Of a stretch of 20,488 nt of DNA, positions 16,201-19,671 are shown one piece after another. The notes beneath the pieces are model-generated. The model had not been told where the DNA came from. It did not search any database and saw nothing but the letters and a program-made list of their open reading frames with translations. The first letter of the stretch is position 1. Every line of letters begins with the position of its first letter. Both the position numbers and the translations under genes were made by a program. This stretch comes from a virus, in the IMG/VR virus record IMGVR_UViG_3300017756_000148, positions 1 through 20,488 of that record; one strand, written 5' to 3'.

Positions 16201-16614
16201 ATGGCATATAGTAATAAAGTAATAGACCGATTTGAGTCTGTATTAAAGAACCCGAAGAAACATGCGGTGGGTAGGTTTGACCCTAAAGACCCGAATGTCG
16301 CAACTGGACTCGTAGGAGCTCCTGCTTGTGGTGATGTTATGAAACTAGACCTTAAGATGAACGGAGATGTTATAGAAGATGTCAAGTTCAAGACTTATGG
16401 TTGTGGTTCTGCAATTGCATCGTCTACTATGTTTGTTGAAATGTTAAAAGGTAAGACTATAGAACAAGCAAAAGAAATCAAAGATAAAGATATTGCAGAT
16501 GCATTAGAATTACCCAAGATTAAATTACATTGTTCTGTTCTTGCAGAAGAAGGTATAAGAAAGGCAATCGAAGATTGGGAAAGTAAAATTGCACACCGTA
16601 AACACAATCAATGA
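16201..16614 (+). CDS. iscU: IscU-type iron-sulfur cluster scaffold
   Basis: 137 residues, starting MAYSNKVID exactly as bacterial IscU (MAYSEKVID). An in-frame ATG 45 bases earlier lies before a hairpin and the promoter and is rejected. Conserved ligands are visible: Cys43 and Asp45 in GAPACGDVMKL, Cys68 in TYGCGSAIASS, His110-Cys111 in KLHCSVLAEE. IscU assembles [2Fe-2S] clusters on these cysteines with sulfur from IscS and passes them to carriers. Two deviations: a ~10-residue insertion after residue 12, and LPKIK in place of the LPPVK motif bound by the chaperone HscA. No IscS or HscA gene is nearby, so host partners would be needed. First gene of a three-gene coupled operon. Confidence 0.95.
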   Translation: MAYSNKVIDRFESVLKNPKKHAVGRFDPKDPNVATGLVGAPACGDVMKLDLKMNGDVIEDVKFKTYGCGSAIASSTMFVEMLKGKTIEQAKEIKDKDIADALELPKIKLHCSVLAEEGIRKAIEDWESKIAHRKHNQ

Positions 16615-16940
16615 TAGAACTAACAAATGAAGCGATTACAAAAGCTGTTGAACGATGTGGAGAGTTTACTCCCGAGAAAAGTAATATTCGTCTTGGGGTT
16701 ACTGGTGGTGGTTGTGCTGGGTATGAGTATGTTATTGAACACACCGACACTATTACTTCAAACGATAATGTTCTAGATTACGGTAAATTTAAAATTGTTG
16801 TTGATGATATAAGTTTACCATTCCTCAAAGGTTCTACCTTAGACTATCAAAGAGAAGGACTTAACGAGTTCTTTAAAATCATAAATCCAAACGAAGTATC
16901 CTCATGTGGGTGTGGAGTTTCGGTTCAATTAAAAATATGA
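16611..16940 (+). CDS. A-type Fe-S carrier (IscA/ErpA-like)
   Basis: 109 residues. The three invariant cysteines are present: Cys35 in TGGGCAGYEY and Cys99/Cys101 in SSCGCGVSV. The DISLPFLKGSTLDY segment matches the region before the C-terminal motif of ErpA/IscA. These proteins take Fe-S clusters from IscU and deliver them to apo-proteins. ATG overlaps the iscU stop (ATGA), and its own stop overlaps the next start the same way, so scaffold and carrier should be made in step. Whether it is closer to IscA, ErpA or SufA cannot be settled by eye. Confidence 0.92.
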   Translation: MIELTNEAITKAVERCGEFTPEKSNIRLGVTGGGCAGYEYVIEHTDTITSNDNVLDYGKFKIVVDDISLPFLKGSTLDYQREGLNEFFKIINPNEVSSCGCGVSVQLKI

Positions 16941-17173
16941 AAAAAACTAAAAAAAAATATATTCATGTAAATCAACACAAAATTCGTTCCAATAAAAAAC
17001 ATGGTACTAATGAACCAGTTATTACTATAAAGGAAGGAAAGACTAATACATATTGTCATGAAGTAAAAATTTTAGGTGAAAGTACAATACGATATGGTGG
17101 TAATGAAAAACCTATATTACCATGTGGTGCAAGGGTTGTTATTGAGACAACAGCAGATATAGAAATAACTTGA
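16937..17173 (+). CDS. Conserved-looking hypothetical protein in the Fe-S operon
   Basis: 78 residues from an ATG overlapping the iscA-like stop (ATGA); an in-frame ATG at 16904 would overlap iscA by 37 bases and is less likely. N-terminus is very basic (MKKTKKKYIHVNQHKIRSNK). The middle (EPVITIKEGKTNTYCHEVKI) and end (LPCGARVVIETTADIEI) suggest a small beta-rich fold. It has two Cys residues (Cys47-48 region and PCG), but no recognised metal motif. I recall similar short HVNQH...CGARV proteins in marine T4-like phages without known function. Coupling to iscA may mean a shared role, or only shared late expression. The bS21 promoter begins inside its stop codon region. Confidence 0.75.
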   Translation: MKKTKKKYIHVNQHKIRSNKKHGTNEPVITIKEGKTNTYCHEVKILGESTIRYGGNEKPILPCGARVVIETTADIEIT

Positions 17174-17198
17174 CATTTGTTGTTCGTATCGGTATAAT
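17170..17198 (+). promoter_or_regulatory. Perfect sigma70-type promoter for bS21
   Basis: TTGACA at 17170-17175, 17-base spacer, TATAAT at 17193-17198. Six bases (ACGACA) separate it from the bS21 ATG, so +1 is expected at the A of ATG. Confidence 0.88.
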
Positions 17199-17204
17199 AC
17201 GACA

Positions 17205-17513
17205 ATGAGAAAATTTAATCGAAGAATACAGAAACCAAAATCATTCGATAGAAAACCTAAGAAGAAATATACAGGCCCTAAAGATACGGGACTTTCTGTG
17301 TATGTACGAGAAGGTAATGTAGATAGAGCATTACGTACTTTCAAAAAGAAAGTAAAGAATGCGAATATCATGCAAGACTTGAAAGACAGAGAGTTCTTTC
17401 AGACTCGTAGAGAGAAACGTAGACTATTGAAAGATAAAGCAATACGTAGACAGAAAAGAGAAAACGAAAATAATAAGGGTTTAGGATTTACTAAACGAGG
17501 AAGATTTCAGTAG
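17205..17513 (+). CDS. rpsU: Phage-encoded ribosomal protein bS21
   Basis: 102 residues; bacterial bS21 is about 60-75. The bS21 core lies at residues 29-85: LSVYVREGNVDRALRTFKKK, VKNANIMQDLKDREFF and EKRRLLKDKAIRRQKR, matching the VRENE..D.ALRRFKR....GIL.E.RRREFYEKP pattern. It carries extra basic segments: ~28 residues at the N-terminus and a Gly/Asn/Arg C-terminal tail. bS21 sits on the small-subunit platform near the anti-Shine-Dalgarno and helps initiation; phage versions are known in marine phages. The promoter is early-type and the mRNA should be leaderless; no Shine-Dalgarno is present. A structured 3' UTR and terminator follow. Confidence 0.93.
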   Translation: MRKFNRRIQKPKSFDRKPKKKYTGPKDTGLSVYVREGNVDRALRTFKKKVKNANIMQDLKDREFFQTRREKRRLLKDKAIRRQKRENENNKGLGFTKRGRFQ

Positions 17514-17611
17514 AAACTCAAAGTCACTAGTCGACTAAAGAGTAATCAGACTAGGGTTAGTTACCGAACACTCAATGTAGAAATGAGAAAGTCTACAATT
17601 ACCTCTCAAAA
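17514..17611 (+). other. Structured 3' untranslated region of bS21
   Basis: No gene. It contains the perfect palindrome TAGTCGACTA (17528-17537), CTAGTC (17527-17532) able to pair with GACTAG (17549-17554), and TGTAGA (17576-17581) with TCTACA (17592-17597). It leads into the terminator at 17612. It may be only a stability element, or could be released as a small RNA. Confidence 0.4.
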
Positions 17612-17641
17612 GGGGAGATAGAAATATCTTCCCTTTTTTTT
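17612..17641 (+). terminator. Intrinsic terminator after bS21
   Basis: GGGGAGATA (17612-17620), GAAA tetraloop, TATCTTCCC (17625-17633; one G-T pair), then T8. Nine pairs with a GNRA loop. Confidence 0.93.
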
Positions 17642-17656
17642 ATAAATTACTATTTG

Positions 17657-17664
17657 TATAAATA
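17657..17664 (+). promoter_or_regulatory. Late promoter box for the small membrane protein gene
   Basis: Exact TATAAATA shortly after the bS21 terminator; predicted start near 17670, 36 bases before the ATG at 17706. Confidence 0.72.
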
Positions 17665-17672
17665 GTTACACT

Positions 17673-17692
17673 TGTGACACACAATTGTCACA
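17673..17692 (+). repeat. Inverted repeat in the leader of the small membrane protein
   Basis: TGTGACA (17673-17679) and TGTCACA (17686-17692) with six bases between. On RNA it is a hairpin at the extreme 5' end of the late transcript; on DNA it resembles an operator. A further GACACA follows at 17698-17703. Confidence 0.5.
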
Positions 17693-17705
17693 CAAATGAC
17701 ACAAT

Positions 17706-17861
17706 ATGAAAACACTAGACAAATTGATGAAAAGTGGTAGGATAGATAAGATATGGTCTGGTAATAATGATGACTTAAAACCATGGGAATGGAACACTAG
17801 TATATTCATGATACCTTCATTATGTCTTTGTAGTGTTATACTACTATCATTGATATTTTAA
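17706..17861 (+). CDS. 51-residue protein with one C-terminal membrane span
   Basis: Starts MKTLDKLMKSGRIDKIW and ends with a hydrophobic stretch at residues 32-51 (SIFMIPSLCLCSVILLSLIF) after a Trp/Pro/Lys interface segment (LKPWEWN). It is probably tail-anchored with the N-terminus in the cytoplasm. Support for being real: late promoter upstream, a terminator seven bases after the stop, good membrane-protein composition. No Shine-Dalgarno is clear. Single-span small phage proteins can act as holins, antiholins, superinfection-exclusion or membrane-remodelling factors; nothing here decides among these. Family not recognised. Confidence 0.6.
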   Translation: MKTLDKLMKSGRIDKIWSGNNDDLKPWEWNTSIFMIPSLCLCSVILLSLIF

Positions 17862-17867
17862 AACATA

Positions 17868-17894
17868 GGGGGACACGAAGTCCCCCTTGTTTTT
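17868..17894 (+). terminator. Terminator between convergent small genes
   Basis: GGGGGAC (17868-17874), loop ACGAA, GTCCCCC (17880-17886), then TTGTTTTT. Seven perfect pairs. It ends the plus-strand transcript; the T-tract reaches the stop codon of the minus-strand gene at 17893. On the minus strand the hairpin is followed by an A/T mix and would be weaker. Confidence 0.88.
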
Positions 17895-17985
17895 AAGACA
17901 AGAATAAAATCAACGCAATCGAAAATATAAAAATTCCAATATACGCATCGACTTTACCCAGTTTTTGGTGTCTTACTTTATACAT
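17893..17985 (-). CDS. 30-residue single-span membrane miniprotein
   Basis: MYKVRHQKLGKVDAYIGIFI then FSIALILFLS. A basic N-terminus is followed by a 17-residue hydrophobic segment reaching the C-terminus. The start overlaps the end of the YRG-repeat gene by eight bases, and the stop lies at the hairpin of the shared terminator, so it fills the gap exactly. Overlap suggests translational coupling. No family recognised. Small size makes it uncertain, but the sharp basic/hydrophobic partition is unlikely for a random frame. Confidence 0.5.
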   Translation of the reverse strand: MYKVRHQKLGKVDAYIGIFIFSIALILFLS

Positions 17986-18145
17986 GTTTTACACCACGAT
18001 AAATACCACCTTGTGCTTTTTTAGCAGCGTTAGATGATTTTACAGTGATTGCATCATGTTTAATTCCACGATAAATGCCTGCGACACGAGATTTTTTCTC
18101 TTTCGCAACATTTTCGGGAGTTTGTTTGATACCTCTGTAATACAT
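17978..18145 (-). CDS. 55-residue protein with three YRG[IV]K repeats
   Basis: The start at 18145 is set by a strong GGAGG (18158-18154) eight bases upstream; a longer frame beginning at 18190 would bury that site. The protein shows YYRGIKQ, IYRGIKH and IYRGVKH at residues 2-8, 24-30 and 48-54, separated by Lys/Ala/Ser-rich linkers. It is basic overall. Short YRG[VI]-type proteins (such as DUF4278-like ones in cyanobacteria and phages) come to mind, but their function is unknown and the link is tentative. It follows a long structured leader with a late promoter, which suggests post-transcriptional control. Confidence 0.68.
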   Translation of the reverse strand: MYYRGIKQTPENVAKEKKSRVAGIYRGIKHDAITVKSSNAAKKAQGGIYRGVKHV

Positions 18146-18385
18146 AGGTTCGCCCTCCAGTTTTCTAATCGATTTCGTACATAGTCTCACGACTACACCC
18201 TTCTCATAGCGTTCCTTCGGTAAAACTGTCGGTCTCTGTTCCCCTTACGGGTACTTAGCTTTCCTTTCTGAATAGAAAGAGGTTTTCAGGTTTTCCTACT
18301 TCCGTCTTATATAAAATATAAGATGAACGAAGTCTGAATACTCAGCCTAAGCTATACACCCCCCTTGGCGGCGTATTCAGTATTC
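18146..18385 (-). ncRNA. Long structured leader or small RNA upstream of the YRG-repeat gene
   Basis: About 240 bases of RNA expected from the minus-strand late box at 18398-18391, with no convincing ORF. Folding elements on the minus strand: CTGAATAC (18380-18373) with GTATTCAG (18341-18334) enclosing a G-rich loop; TCTTATAT-TTT-ATATAAGA (18323-18305), extended by ACTTC/GAAGT; CCC-GTAA-GGG near 18251-18242; and TAGTC-GTGA-GACTA (18195-18182). Two have GNRA loops. It is compositionally unlike the coding DNA, with C/G runs. It could be a cis-regulatory leader or an independent RNA. Confidence 0.45.
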
Positions 18386-18390
18386 AGTAT

Positions 18391-18398
18391 TATTTATA
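18391..18398 (-). promoter_or_regulatory. Late promoter box, minus strand
   Basis: Exact TATAAATA read leftward between gp55 and the structured leader; predicted start near 18385. A 7-base tandem repeat (GTATTCA units, 18373-18390 on the plus strand) abuts it. Confidence 0.68.
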
Positions 18399-18415
18399 CA
18401 AATTAAGTTTTTGAC

Positions 18416-19027
18416 TTAATCTGATAAAAAATCCTTTAAATCCGAGTCCACATTGACCGCACGTCTTTTTCTTTTCTTCTTCTCTTCGGTCACGACATCT
18501 TTCCAATAACGGTCTACACTCTTAATATCATCTATCTTTTGTCTAAGAGTATCCACTAGGAATTGTCCAGCTTCATCTGATTGTTCTGTTCCACTCTCGT
18601 TATCAACTAAATCTTCATACTCAATGTTTGCCATATATTTTAGTTTGATATCTTGTTGTTTCTTTTCTTTATCTATTCTACGTAAGAATGCATACCAAGC
18701 GATTTGCGTAAAGTATGCGAATGCATTAGGTGTTCCCGTTCTAGTTGCAGTCTCAATATCATAGTTCTTGATTGCTTTTAAACAATTCTCTACTGCGTCC
18801 ATAACCATTTCTTCACGATAAGTATATCGAATAAAATTAGATTTGTGTGATAATCCTTCTGCGATTTTTAGAAAACACTCTGCAATGTAATTATCAATCA
18901 CTGGGATTTTCTTTGACTTCTGTTTCTGTGCTTTCTGTAATCTATTACAGTAATCTACAACCGCAAGAGAAAACTCTTTGTTGTTTACGTAGTGTGGTTT
19001 ATCTTGTGGTTTTATTTTTTGTGTCAT
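18416..19027 (-). CDS. gp55: Late transcription sigma factor gp55
   Basis: 203 residues (T4 gp55: 185). Matches T4 gp55 in order: HYVNNKEFSLAVVDY (T4 YNYVNNKELLQAIID), IAEGLSHKSNFIRYTYREEM (T4 [22 protein letters not shown]), AVENCLKAIKNYD, and the FAYFTQIAWYAFLRRIDKEK block (T4 AYITQACFNAFVQRIKKER). In T4 the C-terminal SLDFLYE motif binds the gp45 sliding clamp; here the end is DLKDFLSD, a plausible equivalent. gp55 directs RNA polymerase to TATAAATA, which occurs ten times in this window. It has its own sigma70-type promoter, as expected for a gene needed before late transcription. Confidence 0.94.
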   Translation of the reverse strand: MTQKIKPQDKPHYVNNKEFSLAVVDYCNRLQKAQKQKSKKIPVIDNYIAECFLKIAEGLSHKSNFIRYTYREEMVMDAVENCLKAIKNYDIETATRTGTPNAFAYFTQIAWYAFLRRIDKEKKQQDIKLKYMANIEYEDLVDNESGTEQSDEAGQFLVDTLRQKIDDIKSVDRYWKDVVTEEKKKRKRRAVNVDSDLKDFLSD

Positions 19028-19054
19028 AATATATCCATATTTTAATTGTTCTGT

Positions 19055-19083
19055 ATTATACTTGATAAAACATATTTAGTCAA
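19055..19083 (-). promoter_or_regulatory. sigma70-type promoter for gp55
   Basis: On the minus strand TTGACT (19083-19078), 17-base spacer, TATAAT (19060-19055). Predicted start near 19048 leaves a ~21-base AT-rich leader without a Shine-Dalgarno. Confidence 0.83.
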
Positions 19084-19098
19084 TAATTAAATTAGTTC

Positions 19099-19127
19099 TT
19101 GACAAAACTTGTTTCATCGTATATAAT
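19099..19127 (+). promoter_or_regulatory. Perfect sigma70-type promoter pointing antisense
   Basis: TTGACA (19099-19104), 17-base spacer, TATAAT (19122-19127) on the plus strand. Predicted start near 19134. All downstream genes in the window are on the minus strand, so its product would be antisense to the 19158-19658 gene and uvsW. It is back-to-back with the gp55 promoter, 15 bases apart. Confidence 0.75.
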
Positions 19128-19157
19128 CTCTGCTAAGTTCCGCCCCCCGCTGAATAC

Positions 19158-19658
19158 CTAGTGTAATTTATCTTTATCTGGGTCATGCATAGGGAAGAAT
19201 AATAACTTTCCTAATTTATCTGCAGCTTCTTCGACTTCTTCTTTTGTCTTTTCAACTAATCCGTCTACATATTCTTGTATCTTACCTTCACGCATAGCAG
19301 CCTCTGCATCTTTCCAACTACGCATTCTATCTTCATAGTTTGCGTTCATATCTAATAATGCTTCTTCCCATTGCAATAATAAATGTTCGGGTGGTTTTGC
19401 CATACTGACAATATGATAAGAATTCAATGACATAATACTTGCAAGACTTTCTTGATACACCATAAACGGACGCATCGTATAAAACGGAAAACCAGTAGTT
19501 GATTTTGCATAAACCATTTTCACTGCCTTTCTGATTACGATTTCTTCTTGACGAGTTGCATCATCACTGTATGGGTCATTCCATTCAATAACTTCGCATA
19601 TAACTTCGTCTCCTGATGCAAGTTTAAAGTGTCTTACGTCACCTATTTTTTTATCCAT
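19158..19658 (-). CDS. Hypothetical late protein, possible Sm-like barrel
   Basis: 166 residues. The first ~95 (VRHFKLASGDEVICEVIEWN, EEIVIRKAVKMVYA, FPFYTMRPFMV, HIVSMAKPPEHLL) read as alternating short strands, and the 'KL.SGDEVICEV' opening resembles Sm/Hfq-like small barrels. The C-terminal third (KTKEEVEEAADKLGKLL) is a charged helix. The similarity is weak and I do not claim RNA binding. The gene begins five bases after an exact late box that touches the uvsW stop codon, with no Shine-Dalgarno, so the mRNA is predicted leaderless. Position between uvsW and gp55 may be conserved in marine relatives but cannot be checked here. Confidence 0.8.
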   Translation of the reverse strand: MDKKIGDVRHFKLASGDEVICEVIEWNDPYSDDATRQEEIVIRKAVKMVYAKSTTGFPFYTMRPFMVYQESLASIMSLNSYHIVSMAKPPEHLLLQWEEALLDMNANYEDRMRSWKDAEAAMREGKIQEYVDGLVEKTKEEVEEAADKLGKLLFFPMHDPDKDKLH

Positions 19659-19663
19659 ACTAT

Positions 19664-19671
19664 TATTTATA
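19664..19671 (-). promoter_or_regulatory. Late promoter box for the 19158-19658 gene
   Basis: Minus-strand TATAAATA immediately after the uvsW TAG stop, five bases (ATAGT) before the ATG. Predicted start coincides with the ATG. Confidence 0.8.

Noticed and set aside
16904-16936. Longer start for the 78-residue gene
   Set aside because: It overlaps the conserved CGCG end of the iscA-like gene; the ATGA overlap at 16937 matches the coupling used by its neighbours.
18146-18190. Upstream extension of the YRG gene (MRLCTKSIRKLEGEP)
   Set aside because: The extension would cover the GGAGG ribosome site and the GTGA-loop hairpin; the first YRG repeat begins right at the downstream Met.
18373-18390. 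Short GTATTCA tandem repeat as a CRISPR-like or attachment site
   Set aside because: The units are only seven bases with no spacers; no integrase or CRISPR gene is present. More likely part of the leader structure.
18847-19029. 60-codon plus-strand ORF within gp55
   Set aside because: Antisense shadow of the gp55 N-terminal region with no start signals.
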